A stretch of 59,913 bases of DNA. Source: Chara braunii. Its lineage: Eukaryota; Streptophyta; Charophyceae; Charales; Characeae. Positions 22,967-33,649 of this stretch are shown in pieces. Every line of letters begins with the position of its first letter. The first letter of the stretch is position 1. The notes below the pieces were generated by a model. It saw nothing but the letters and a program-made list of their open reading frames with translations, searched no databases and was not told the DNA's origin. The position numbers and the translations under genes were made by a program. The stretch is taken from NCBI GenBank assembly GCA_003427395.1, contig BFEA01000005.1, forward strand, positions 5,717,335-5,777,247, in the 5' to 3' direction.

Positions 22967-23590
22967 CTATCTATCTATCTATCTATGCCAGGTACTGACC
23001 TGCGACAGGTGGTGCCTCGATGCAGGTACGGACGTGCTGAAGACGAAGCTCGAGCGATGGCCACGCAGGTAAGTCTCAGGTAAGTCATCTGGCCGCCATC
23101 ACCATCTCTCCCTCCCTGCACTACTCTACTCTATCAGCACCCAGCGCTGGAAGACTAGTCCTATCATCGACTACTACTGTACTGCCATCGTCCGAAGTAT
23201 GCCTCCACTCGATCCTCTACTGAATTTCGTGACGGAGGCCGGACCCAGCTATATATAGCGCTGGGTCAGCCTCAGCTGCTGAGTCCTGGCACTCAAACTG
23301 AGGCTGGGCCTCGAAAGTTTGGCGCCCAAACTGAGGCTGGGCCTCAGGCGCCTACTGAAACGGCGCAGTCTCAAAATCAGGGTCTGGTGCCAAAACGCGC
23401 GCCAGGGCCTGTAGCCGAAACGAGGCCTACCGGGGCTCTAACTGGTACCGGTCCTACTCAGGCCTAAAACTGGCCTACCGACCCTACGGACTCCTACTGT
23501 GGGTCGAAACGACACAGATCCTGTACTCTACGGACCCCTAGCCTACCTGGTCGGGCCCTGCTGGGCCCATGTGGAACTGAGTATGCCACA
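22368..23590 (-). repeat. 5' LTR of Gypsy-M
   Basis: On the minus strand it runs from TGTGGCATACTCAGTTCCACA (23590) to GCTTGCGACA (22368), 1223 bases with TG...CA ends. It holds a compound microsatellite (22711-22986) and, at 23242-23267, a TATA-like core TATATATA inside an inverted repeat GACCCAGC/GCTGGGTC, a likely promoter core. The part 23280-23590 is homologous to 59500-59866 (repeated GGCCTAC, GGGTCGAAAC and GGGCCCATGTGGAA words). Confidence 0.75.
22711..22986. repeat. compound microsatellite (CT)n-(TA)n-(ATCT)n
   Basis: CT from 22711 to about 22838 (one undetermined base at 22793), TA to 22885, a 16-base bridge, then ATCT to 22986. Frames through it (SLSLSL, IYIYIY) are artefacts of the repeat. 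Confidence 0.95.
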
Positions 23591-24179
23591 TTAACCCTTG
23601 AGGAGGCCGTAGCATGGCCTTGTGTTTCAGCCAGAGAAAAACGATGATGCCCAGGCCGTTCCCCTGTTCCCCTTTCATCAAATCATGCCCATGAAACTCC
23701 ATTCAGAGGGCAACAGTACAATTCAAGGTCTGCTGTCTTTCTACACAACGTCCAAGAGAACCTGTCATCTAACAAACGTCGGCGGAAAGGACGAATTTCG
23801 AACTACATTTACCCCGTGCACACATGTACAGGTGGATGCAGCCGGACCAAACAAACTGATGTGGACGGACCAAACCATCAGAAAAACGGATGCTTCAAAG
23901 CACCAAACCACTCATCACCCGGACAGATGAATGGAAGCAAGAATCAAGCCACCATCAAGAGGAAAGACAGGGGCCATCCCCCACTTCCCAGACGAATCGA
24001 GCAGTAGATCTAGCCCTAGATTTGCTCACAGATTGACCGGTAGTTGTATACATCACTTGTGCAGCTCGAGGCATGGTTGAAAGCCATGACTAACTGGAAC
24101 AACAGTCGGACCACAGTTGGAAGGAGGATTCACACGAGCCTAACTTGGACTAGACACAAGATGGCAACAATCAGCGTAT
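23591..24179. other. unassigned flank right of Gypsy-M
   Basis: Ordinary mixed sequence with short frames and no recognisable motif. The first bases after the LTR are TTAACCC, but the partner duplication on the far side of the element could not be found. Confidence 0.4.
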
Positions 24180-25130
24180 TGATGGATGGATGGATGGATG
24201 GATGGACGGATGGATGGCCGGATGGACGTACCAAGAGACATGCTTGCAACGCCCTGCCAACAAGCAGACAATCTGAAACACCCAGTGCATCAACAGAGGG
24301 GTAAATGGCTCAATGATCCAGTGGGGTAAACGCCCAGAACACCCTCTCTACCAGCAAACAGATTTACCTGTACACCCACTGTGCGAAACCAATCCATCAA
24401 GGGATTAATTGACCACCAGGGCGTATGCCAGGAACGCCCTACATATAACGTGCATATACATATACATACCCAGTGTCTGAACTGGTGGATGGATAACGTG
24501 CATATACATATACATACCCAGTGTCTGAACTGGTGGATGGATAGATCAATCAACCAGCAGGGCATATGCCAGGAACACCATGTGTACCCACGGATGAATA
24601 AGCAATAGACCCCAGCATCGTATGAACATACGGATAGATGGCTAGACCTACAGCCATCATGGTCGACGTCTGCAACAACCGCCATCAAAAAAAAACCTGA
24701 AACACCCGCCACCAAGGTAAATGCCTGGAACACTGTCTGCCAACGAGAGATTCCACAGACCAACCCATAACCAAGGCATGTGTCTGGAACACGTTGTGTA
24801 GAGCCGGACGGATGGATGGTGGGACCAGACGGAAGGAGAGATGGATCAGACGGATCGGATGGATGGACCAGATTGATCAGATCAATGGACCAGATTGATC
24901 AGATCAATGGACCAAATTGATCAGATCAATTGACCAGATTGATCAGATCAATGGACCAGATGGATCAGACGGATGGCCCAGATGGATTAGATGAATGGAC
25001 CCGATGGACCAGATGGATGGACCAGGTGAATGGCCCAAATGGATAAACCAGATGGATGGATGAATAGGATGGATGGACCAGATACATGGACCAGGTGGAT
25101 AGACCAGGTGGATCAGATGGATGGAAAAAA
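24180..25130. repeat. GGATGGA-based minisatellite block
   Basis: Begins with GGATGGATGGAT (24182-24210). 24447-24493 and 24497-24543 are two near-perfect copies of a 49-50 base unit carrying CATATACATATACATACCCAGTG. A GCCAGGAACACC / GCCTGGAACACT word recurs at about 24427, 24567, 24727 and 24785. 24860-25130 is made of GGATGGACCAGAT and GATTGATCAGATCAAT units about 26 bases long. Confidence 0.8.
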
Positions 25131-26085
25131 CAGGCACGTGGTTGCCTACGGACATCATGGAGAATCGGATTCTATCGGGCGTCGGATGTGGAGAGCTTGA
25201 GCACAAACAGGTCCAAATCCAGTGCCGGTTTATGATTCTTGGTAATCGGGCCTAACCCAGTGGGCCTGGCATGACAGATACGCCCCCTGATGCATGACTG
25301 CTATCGATGTATTCACAGGACTCTACACGCCCTCAACCGGCCGATAAAACCTGATCGAACCGATTAAAACCTGTTGTCTCGCAAAAGACAAACCTGGTAC
25401 ATCCGGCAAATCAACCCCACCCATATCGCAGACTGTATCATCCACCCAGATTGGGTACGACCTTATACACCTGGCCCGACAGAAAATCCAAAATTTGGTG
25501 ATCCTAAGATCCGTCACTGGACCTCTTCCAGCCGATCACCACCACTCCCCGGCCCCCCACCCCTCCTCAACCCAAACAGTCCGACACATCAACCCGATAT
25601 CAGCCATCCACTGGGCCACACGTCAACAATAAACATCCATCAGCGAGGCCACATTCCATAGGCTTCCACTCGTAAAACTGTCATATTGATTTCAATTTTG
25701 ATAGCTGACTCGCGGAAAAGGGAGATAACGACAAAAGTGCATGATAAAAAAAAGAAAAAAACTGTATGATTCATAGATTGAGAGACGATACTGGAAAGCC
25801 GGGCGGGGGGAAAGAGAAGACGGGGCAGCTTAGCTGCTACACCCATGAATTATGAAATCCCGATCCAAGTTCCGACTCCAGTCGCAATCAGATGGACAGA
25901 ATGAATCATCCTGAATCACCTGGGGCCGGTCAGTGAAATGATGGTATCTCAAGGCCGTCGCACTTCAAAAAAAGAAGTCAAAAAGAAGTTCATAGTAGAG
26001 AAAGATAATTCTATAGCCAGCCAACCAAACTTCAGTCTCGAAATCCAATTCGAGCGTAACATGGATCCGACTTACTCCTTGAATG
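25131..26085. other. unassigned
   Basis: No gene recognised. Short proline-rich frames at 25374-25661 have no motif. A-rich low complexity at 25742-25762. Sequence near 25860-26080 starts to resemble the repeated words of the next block (GCACAATCAAGAACGTAC). Confidence 0.35.
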
Positions 26086-27210
26086 AAATGATGCATTCCT
26101 GCGAGACTGCACAATCAAGAACGTACTCAAACATAAATTATAATCCATGTGGAATGATCTTGATCATTTAGTCGAGGATCTGCTGTCGGGCTCCTCAATC
26201 CATGTGGAATTAGAATCCTTGAATGAAATGATGCATTCCTGCGAGACTGCACAATCAAGAACGTACTCAAACATAAATTATAATCCTGGGAAGAAATGCT
26301 GTCCCCCACAAGTCATGGATCTGCCGTGGCTGAGCAATCTCAGACATACGATCAACCACCTGCGCAGTGCCAACTACTGGACAAATCTCAGGCCGTACGA
26401 TATTCACAGATCTTACATCTTCCTGTGGGACTGCATAATCAAGAACGTAGTCAAATATACAATCGAAGTTGAATGATCTACGTTCAAATATATCATCAAA
26501 GTTGAATGATCAATAAGTTCGCTTAATCAATTAATCTAGGTTGATAAACATTAACGAAAAGAAAATATGGGAAAAACGACTGCCCCCCCCAGCCTCAACC
26601 TGCAAAGCCGTGGATCTGCCTCAAGCTGCAAGGCCAGGGATCTGGCTCAATCTGCACAGGTTACATCTTGGTTGGACAATCTCAGCCATACGATCAACAA
26701 CCAGCATGGCCTCACCTACTAGACAAATCTCAGCCGTACGATCTGCACAGATCGTTCATCTTGGCTGGACAATCTCAGCCGTACAATCTGCACATATTTT
26801 ATATTTTCGCTGGACAATCTGAGCCATACGATCTGAACAGATCGTACATCTTGCATGGACAATCTCAGCAGTACGATCAACAACCAGCATGGTCTCATAT
26901 ACTGGACAATCTCAGCCATACGCTCGGCACAGATCTTACATCTTGGCTGGATGAGATCAGCCGTCAGATCAACAACCAGCATGGTGTCATCAACTGGATA
27001 ATCTCAGGCGTACAATCTGCACAGATCTTACATCTTGGACGGACAACCACAGCAGTACGACCAATAACCAGCATGGTGTCATATATTGGATTGGACAACC
27101 TCAGCCGTACGATCTGCACATATCTTACATCTTGGCTGGACAATCTCAGCCGTACAATCAACAACCAGCACGGTCTCATGCATTCGACAATCTACGCGGT
27201 GCGATCTGCT
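26086..27210. repeat. duplication and GGACAATCTCAGCCGTACGATC minisatellite
   Basis: 26080-26147 and 26211-26285 are near-identical copies of a block containing GAATGAAATGATGCATTCC, 131 bases apart, with a partial third near 26430. From about 26330 to 27210 roughly 15 units of about 45 bases share TGGACAATCTCAGCCGTACG. They come with two alternative tails, one TCTGCACAGATCTTACATC and one ATCAACAACCAGCATGG, so the block is a two-type mosaic array. The 284-codon frame across it is a by-product. Confidence 0.8.
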
Positions 27211-27620
27211 AGAAGCAGGGGGTCATCTGAACCAAGATTGTGTCATCATCTGTCCGTCCCAACATTTGACAACCCTTCAGCACCAAGACTGACCTCCCCA
27301 CACTATTCGCAAAGCCATAAAATTGGCCAATGCATCTTCGCACAAAGAAGGGGTCGAGAAACGTCCTTTACTACGACTAGTAACGGATGTATTCTGCCTC
27401 TTTCTGTTTCAAGATGCACTCGCCATTTTTCTCTTTTCCTGACTTGTGTGGCGAGCCCCTACATCTGCCCCAAAAAGTGGCCAATGAAAAACGTGTTTTT
27501 TTGGGGACTAGATCTCACATAAGGCATTTTGTCATTTGTCGTTCATCTGGATTCGAGCTCGGGTCTGTATTTCAACAGTTCGTGGGAATACCAGCTGAGC
27601 TAAGTCCGTCGGTTGATACA
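27211..27620. other. unassigned
   Basis: Mixed sequence between two repeat blocks. No motif supports a gene. Confidence 0.3.
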
Positions 27621-27990
27621 CCGTTAGCGCCTCATAACTGTCGGGACTCATCCATCCATTTTAAATGGGCCCTTCTTCGAGCAGTTTCCCATCAAATCAA
27701 CACGGCCTATCAAAGGGTCTTGTCGGGCTCCTCAAGCCATTCCAATGGGTCCTCTTTCCCGTTAGCGCCTCATCACTGTCGGGACTCATCCATCCATTTT
27801 AAATGGGTCCTTCGAGCAGTTTCCCATCAAATCAACACGGCCTATCAAAGGGTCTTGTCGGGCTCCTCAAGCCATTCCAATGGGTCCTCCGACGAAAAGC
27901 TGCCCATGCCTATGGACAATAGAAGGCCCTTGTCAGGCTCATCAAACCAGTCCAATTGGTGCTTCTTGGAGCAGTTGCCCAGCTGATCAA
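27621..27990. repeat. tandem duplication of about 138 bases
   Basis: 27625-27760 and 27763-27890 are nearly identical (GCGCCTCATAACTGTCGGG, CATCCATTTTAAATGGG, TATCAAAGGGTCTTGTCGGG). A third, diverged partial copy runs to about 27985. Confidence 0.85.
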
Positions 27991-28689
27991 GTAGGGCCTA
28001 ACAGTACAAGGGCTTTTCAACACCTAGTAATTTGAAGTACGCATATTCATGGCCATCGATGGTCTTATCCAGCCGCACTGACAGAGATAGAGAGACACAG
28101 ATCATCTGTTGACACATACAGCTCGAATCTCCCTCCCCCACCTCTTATCTACTTAAAGCCAGACAGACATCGCAGCTCCACTAAATGGATTCTGGAAAAT
28201 GTTTGGCAAACAAAAAAACTTACTCAAAAACAAAAAAAAAAAATTTCGAAGGATCGAAAAAAAACAAACAAGGCCCGTGAATTTTCACAAAAATTACAAG
28301 CGATTAAAAAGTTATCTATTTTCTATGGAAATCTGCCTGTTCAAAAAGTAGCAAAAAAAACGTCTACTTATTTAGACACATTGAGTGGTCCACAGTTACA
28401 CACGGCTGTCAGCATCTCTGTGAGACGCGACCAACCGCATGAACACGTGGCATAGGGAAAAAGAAGCACTGGCCAGTGAATCTGTTGAAAGGTTGCATCA
28501 TCCCAAATTTCAGCAAAGTTAACCAGTCAGTGATCCTATTTAGCTCAGTTTCAAACAAACTTCACTCAGTGATTCCACTTTTCACGTTTATTTCACCACA
28601 GCACTGTATCTCAAGACGACTGGCAGAGTTTGAGAGACCATCGGTGCCTGTCTCATGAGCTCGGCCCAGTCCTTTGTCGATCAATGGGT
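27991..28689. other. unassigned
   Basis: A/T-rich from 28195 to 28360. The stretch 28476-28658 is open in the frame that later becomes the orphan coding-like fragment, but has no motif. Confidence 0.35.
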
Positions 28690-29064
28690 CACTTTTGACC
28701 AATCTCAACCGGATTGCTTCCAAAGAAGTTGTTCCTTATCTCTACAGTAGAATCACAGATTTCAAAGAAGAAGATCTCAACATCTACGTTGTTCTCACTC
28801 AGTTTATTTAGACTTCTACATCAAAAAGGGAAATGAGACTCATGAGTGCTTCGATTCAGTGTTGATCACTGCAGCAATCCATCTTGACGAACGTGCAGTC
28901 AATCTTGAATGTGAAGACGAAGAGTTGGTTTACAACGTTGACCCGAAACAGTATGTGGACTGTCCAGGGCCTCATATTCCTTTCAGTAGTCGTAATGGTT
29001 CATAATTAGGTGATCTGGTTGACCTGGCAAAGAGGTACATCTCACCAACCGAGACTAACATCGA

Positions 29065-29066
<2 letters not shown>
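28690..29066 (+). pseudogene. orphan coding-like fragment, family not recognised
   Basis: 28690-28800 reads in one frame with protein-like composition (ASKEVVPYLYSRITDFKEED). At about 28799 the sense shifts to another frame that continues as FYIKKGNETHECFDSVLITA, then an acidic stretch and VDPKQYVDCPGPHIPFSS. It passes a single TAA at 29003 and goes on in the same frame (LVDLAKRYISPTETNIEA) into the CT tract and assembly gap. Codon-like structure over some 120 residues, with one frameshift and one CAA-to-TAA type stop, suggests a decayed gene or an exon disturbed by assembly error. I do not know the family, and the rest may lie in the gap. Confidence 0.4.
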
Positions 29067-29139
<73 letters not shown>

Positions 29140-30011
29140 NNNNNNNNNNNNNNNNNNNNNNNNNNNNNNNNNNNNNNNNNNNNNNNNNNNNNNNNNNNNN
29201 NNNNNNNNNNNNNNNNNNNNNNNNNNNNNNNNNNNNNNNNNNNNNNNNNNNNNNNNNNNNNNNNNNNNNNNNNNNNNNNNNNNNNNNNNNNNNNNNNNNN
29301 NNNNNNNNNNNNNNNNNNNNNNNNNNNNNNNNNNNNNNNNNNNNNNNNNNNNNNNNNNNNNNNNNNNNNNNNNNNNNNNNNNNNNNNNNNNNNNNNNNNN
29401 NNNNNNNNNNNNNNNNNNNNNNNNNNNNNNNNNNNNNNNNNNNNNNNNNNNNNNNNNNNNNNNNNNNNNNNNNNNNNNNNNNNNNNNNNNNNNNNNNNNN
29501 NNNNNNNNNNNNNNNNNNNNNNNNNNNNNNNNNNNNNNNNNNNNNNNNNNNNNNNNNNNNNNNNNNNNNNNNNNNNNNNNNNNNNNNNNNNNNNNNNNNN
29601 NNNNNNNNNNNNNNNNNNNNNNNNNNNNNNNNNNNNNNNNNNNNNNNNNNNNNNNNNNNNNNNNNNNNNNNNNNNNNNNNNNNNNNNNNNNNNNNNNNNN
29701 NNNNNNNNNNNNNNNNNNNNNNNNNNNNNNNNNNNNNNNNNNNNNNNNNNNNNNNNNNNNNNNNNNNNNNNNNNNNNNNNNNNNNNNNNNNNNNNNNNNN
29801 NNNNNNNNNNNNNNNNNNNNNNNNNNNNNNNNNNNNNNNNNNNNNNNNNNNNNNNNNNNNNNNNNNNNNNNNNNNNNNNNNNNNNNNNNNNNNNNNNNNN
29901 NNNNNNNNNNNNNNNNNNNNNNNNNNNNNNNNNNNNNNNNNNNNNNNNNNNNNNNNCTCTCTCTCTCTCTCTCTCTCTCTCCCCCCCCCCCCTCCCCCCC
30001 CCCCCCCCCCC
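29067..30011. repeat. CT tract with 817-base assembly gap, then C-rich run
   Basis: CT repeat 29067-29139, undetermined bases 29140-29956, CT repeat 29957-29980, then almost pure C to 30011. The gap is most likely unresolved microsatellite plus unknown sequence; frames drawn through it have no meaning. Confidence 0.97.
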
Positions 30012-30050
30012 GCCGGCAAAATATATTCTCCGTTTACACATATGCCTTCT

Positions 30051-30099
<49 letters not shown>

Positions 30100-30237
30100 C
30101 AAAGATCGTCGAGATCCGATCAGATCCGTCGATCATCGTCTCCATAGCTAAGCGTCTCTAAACCCCTGCCACTACTGTAGGCACACCGAACCGTCACGCG
30201 ATCACGATCAGCGTCCAAGAGTGATATCATCAGCGGC

Positions 30238-30288
<51 letters not shown>

Positions 30289-30812
30289 GTGAGTGAGTGA
30301 GTGTGATTGTGATGCTTTTATTCACCACGAAAGGAAGGGAATCATCGAAACATAAACACCTTTGACGAAATGCGTGCTGAGATTTACACACCCCTACCAT
30401 ACAGTCAAAAACGACGGTCTGGTTGACGTGTGGAATGGGATGATCCTATGGTGGAGTTACGATCGGAAATCGAATGCACACACAATCTCCGATCATAATT
30501 CCACGATGTGATCCTTCGATTCCACACCACCAAATCTCCAGATCTCTCACTTATTTATTTCCGTGTCTCCATCTCTCTCTGGATGCATGTGTTTCGAGTG
30601 TACAGACACAGGGGCCAGCACCTCGGACACAAACGCAGAAATCCATCCACGCAGGTCCATCCGGCTTTGTATTTCTCAGATGCTAGAGGCTGCAGCCAGG
30701 CAACCAAAGGATATGTATTAGTTGGGGGGTAGATCAGCTACACTATGATTAGAACGAGAAAAATAAATCGTGAAACCAACCAAAGAGGGAGAGGAAGAAA
30801 CCGGTGACTCAC
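30012..30812. other. CT tracts and probable first intron of the LST8-like gene
   Basis: CT tracts lie at 30052-30095 and 30240-30284, the second followed by GAGTGAGTGAGT. The rest is ordinary. If the exon at 30813-30920 is real, this block is its first intron on the minus strand. I looked for the next LST8 segment here on the minus strand and did not see it. Confidence 0.4.
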
Positions 30813-30920
30813 CGCTTCCCCAGTCGGGCAAGACCGGTAGCAGATCCCTCTATTGGCCTCCCAGAATCGAATGGTATTATCATATCCTGCTGTCGCAAAT
30901 ACAACCGAGTTATGCCCCAT
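30813..30920 (-). CDS. LST8: first coding exon of an LST8-like WD40 protein
   Basis: On the minus strand an ATG at 30920 opens a 36-codon exon, MGHNSVVFATAGYDNTIRFW and then EANRGICYR, ending at a strong splice donor GCG|GTGAGT. The segment ATAGYDxTIRFWEAxxGICYR is characteristic of the N-terminal WD repeat of LST8 (human mLST8, plant LST8), the seven-blade WD40 subunit of the TOR kinase complex, which binds and stabilises the kinase domain and links growth to nutrient state. After CYR, family members usually continue TIQYPDSQVN; here it reads SCPTGEA, so the true exon end may be earlier (a weaker GTCTTG donor right after CYR) or the copy may be diverged. The remaining blades are not visible; they would lie at lower coordinates, beyond a long intron or in the assembly gap. 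A GA-rich leader lies 12 bases upstream of the ATG. Confidence 0.7.
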
Positions 30921-30930
30921 GATGAACACG

Positions 30931-30982
<52 letters not shown>

Positions 30983-31110
30983 CTGTGAGAGCGCGCGTGC
31001 GCGTGCGCGTATGCGCTCAATCACGCATCCGAAGGACTGAACGTATGTACGGCCCCTGAGATGGCTATGGACGGAAGGACAGATAGCGCTGGACAGGCCA
31101 AACAACAGCG
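30921..31110 (-). promoter_or_regulatory. GA-rich leader / promoter-proximal region of the LST8-like gene
   Basis: On the minus strand a (GA)n tract (plus 30933-30981) ends 12 bases before the ATG. Upstream is a GC-alternating stretch (GCGCGTGCGCGTGCGCG, plus 31000 region). GA tracts in 5' leaders and promoters of plant genes can be bound by BBR/BPC-type factors; this is an inference. No TATA box is evident. Confidence 0.4.
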
Positions 31111-31440
31111 AAAGAGAGAGAGAGAGAGGGTACCACTATTATTTTTTTGCCACCCGTTTCTCCTCCCTCTCCGCCTACTGGATCAGATCATCGACAACGA
31201 ACAAGGATCGCCAAACCGGATCATAAAAACGTCGACGGTGCTCATCAGCCTTACTGATGCCCGTGTGCTGATCACAGCAGTTCAAGATTTTTCTTTCCTC
31301 TGCACGCCTTGATGCCCACTTTAGAAGAGGAGCGCTTCCCCCACCTCCACCGTCACGACAATCCGCTGTCCTCTTCCCCCACCTGTATTCCATTCTTCCT
31401 CTTCCTGATTACCAACACCAGATACTAGATTTCCTCCTCC

Positions 31441-31441
<1 letters not shown>
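31111..31441. other. upstream region, unassigned
   Basis: Contains a short GAGA run (31105-31128) and CT-rich sequence. No coding signal that I can support. Confidence 0.3.
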
Positions 31442-31475
<34 letters not shown>

Positions 31476-31505
31476 CACACACACACACACGCACACACAC
31501 ACACA
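31442..31505. repeat. (CT)n-(CA)n microsatellite
   Basis: CT from 31442 to 31473 followed by CA with one G interruption to 31505. Confidence 0.95.
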
Positions 31506-32286
31506 CTAGGGGTAGTTGTGCTGTTCTTTGTTTCAGCTTCTTCCTCAGATACGTCGAATTGCTCCTGCTCTCCCAAGCTCCACGGAAGAACCACGGATTT
31601 AGGGCCTCATCCCACCCTGCTTAAGGTAAGTAGAAGTAAAAAAGAAACGAAAAAGGAGGGGCCGCAGCATTCGGACCGTGAAAGAAAATTTGTACTCCAC
31701 CGTCCCGTTATTGCAGGAGATATTATGTGGGTGGCGGCGGCCTTTGTTTTTTTTTTTAAACGGGCGATGCCCTTGAGGTATTATCATCGGACTAACCAGC
31801 CCAGGTAAATTCAATCTTGTGTCTAATCTGACAACGGGCCTTTTCAGCCCAGGGTGGCCTGATAGCCTTCAGGGATCCCCCACTGGGAGGCACCGGCCAG
31901 GGGACAGCCGGTAGCAGAGGGACCCAGCATCATCTGAGTGGCCAGTCGCTGTGCCTCCCTGAGTACCCCTCCCCCTATGAACATCAGCAGAGACTGCTTT
32001 TAAATGCCAATCGGGGGGACGAACCTGGCCCGGTAAAGGGCAAAAAAGATAAGAAAAAGAAAACATAAAAACACGCCATCCTTTTGGGAACAGGGTAAAG
32101 GCCCGTTCCTTTTCCGAAAACGGCAAAACGGACCTCCCGACATTCACTCCACGAACGCCACGTCCTAAACCGTTTTCACATCCCTCACAGCCCTCCGTTC
32201 ACATCGGAGCCCCCGGTGTTCAAGGAACAAGGTGGGATACGCCGAAAATGGATATTTTACTTACCGAAAATGGATATTTTACCCCC
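31506..32286. other. unassigned, with a short tandem repeat at its end
   Basis: No gene recognised. 32244-32284 is a direct duplication of CCGAAAATGGATATTTTAC directly before the LINE-B fragment begins. Confidence 0.4.
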
Positions 32287-33209
32287 GAGTTCAAGTTTCT
32301 CTACTATCATGTAATATAGATCAGGAGGGTATCCTCCTTCGACGCTCGATACAACAGGTGACGTGGGGGAAAGCGACACACCTGTAGCTTTATGGGGGAA
32401 TTTTGTTCATTAATAGTGCCTTGATGTCCTTGCTTTGGTTTGCTGCAGCCGTCCGTCCATTGGGTAAACACCTATGTTCTCTAATTAGGAGGGCCTGTCG
32501 TTTCATATGGAAGTCGCACTCCTGTAATGAGGAAGGCTTCATGTCGAAAGTGGCATGGGATCTTCTATGCTACCCCAAGGAGGAGGGAGGATTGAGATTA
32601 GTTGATCCCCGGAAGAAAAGTGTTGCTATGTTGGTTAGATGGGTGATTAAGGCCATAAGCTCCTCGGAGGCCTCCCACTGGATTGCCCTGCCNGAGGAAA
32701 TCTTANCTGCTTAATGGTCTCTCAAACGCCACTCGGATGTTTGGACATGTCTGTTACTTAGCTCTTATCAGAATCGACGTGTGAAATCTGAATTCTGGGG
32801 GGCTGTGTTGTATGCATGGAAACAACTCAGGCCGAATGCCTGGCTGAACCCCACCACGAAAGCTGAAATTTTATTACAGCCGCTCTTTGATAAAACCCTG
32901 CAATAAGGCAGGCAAATGGTAATTGTTTCTCTGCAGACTACTCCCGTAGCAGCTTTGGAAAAAGCTGGATCGAGAGAAGGGTCCTAAGGATCCGTGATAT
33001 TTGGAAGGCACTGGAGGGACAATGGATCTCACATGGGGCATTGGGGGAATTGTTGGGTGTTGTTTGGTATGTGGAAGAAAGGTTGGTGGCTATAATTGAC
33101 GCTATTCCCACACAATGGAAGGACACCTTGAGCCCAGAAGGGGTGGACCCTCACGGGACCTGGTATATCTCAAATGAGATCAGTCCAGCCCCTATGTTTT
33201 GGAAATTGA
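32287..33209 (+). pseudogene. LINE-B copy 1, ORF2 C-terminal part (left piece)
   Basis: From GAGTTCAAGTTTCTC at 32287 this matches 52804-53737 almost base for base. It encodes the part of ORF2 behind the RT active site (FWFAAAVRPLGK, RRACRFIWKSHSC, KVAWDLLCYPKEEGGLRLVD). It starts abruptly, as a 5'-truncated LINE copy would. It carries the same stops as copy 2 (TAA after the second N, and TAA in CTGCAATAAGG) and the same two undetermined bases (32693 and 32706). A few substitutions and small deletions differ. It is interrupted at 33221 by the next insert and resumes at 35824. Confidence 0.85.
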
Positions 33210-33649
33210 CAGGCTTTGACCATTTTTTTTTTTATTATTATTTTTTTTTTTTGGGGAACAAGGCTCCAATCTATTCGTGGGGAGCAACACGTGCTGGGAA
33301 CCGGGCCCAGCGTCCCATATGGAAATTTATACAGAATTGAATTTTTTTGAAGTTTTAAGATACCGGGGCCATTACCCGGCTATGGCTAGGAAAAAATAGA
33401 ACTACTGAAGAAGATTACTACATCAAGCTACACGCCATCAACCCTCCTTACCTCCCTCCGGCAAGACTTCCTGCAGCAGAGCCACCATCTCCGCTGCTGC
33501 TGTACCCTAATTCCATCCTGCTAGTTAGCCCTCCTCACTAATAGGACGCTTGATATCCCACCATCTACTCATCCCACTCACCTCAATTTGAGAAAATCGA
33601 GAAAATTCAAGAAATTTAAAAAGAAATGGAGAAACGAAAATCAGAGCTA

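Noticed and set aside
26668-27522. 284-codon plus-strand frame
   Set aside because: It is produced by a minisatellite whose unit happens to lack stops in one frame; there is no domain.
29010-30161. Very long frames on both strands across 29.0-30.2 kb
   Set aside because: They run through 817 undetermined bases and CT repeats and have no real content.
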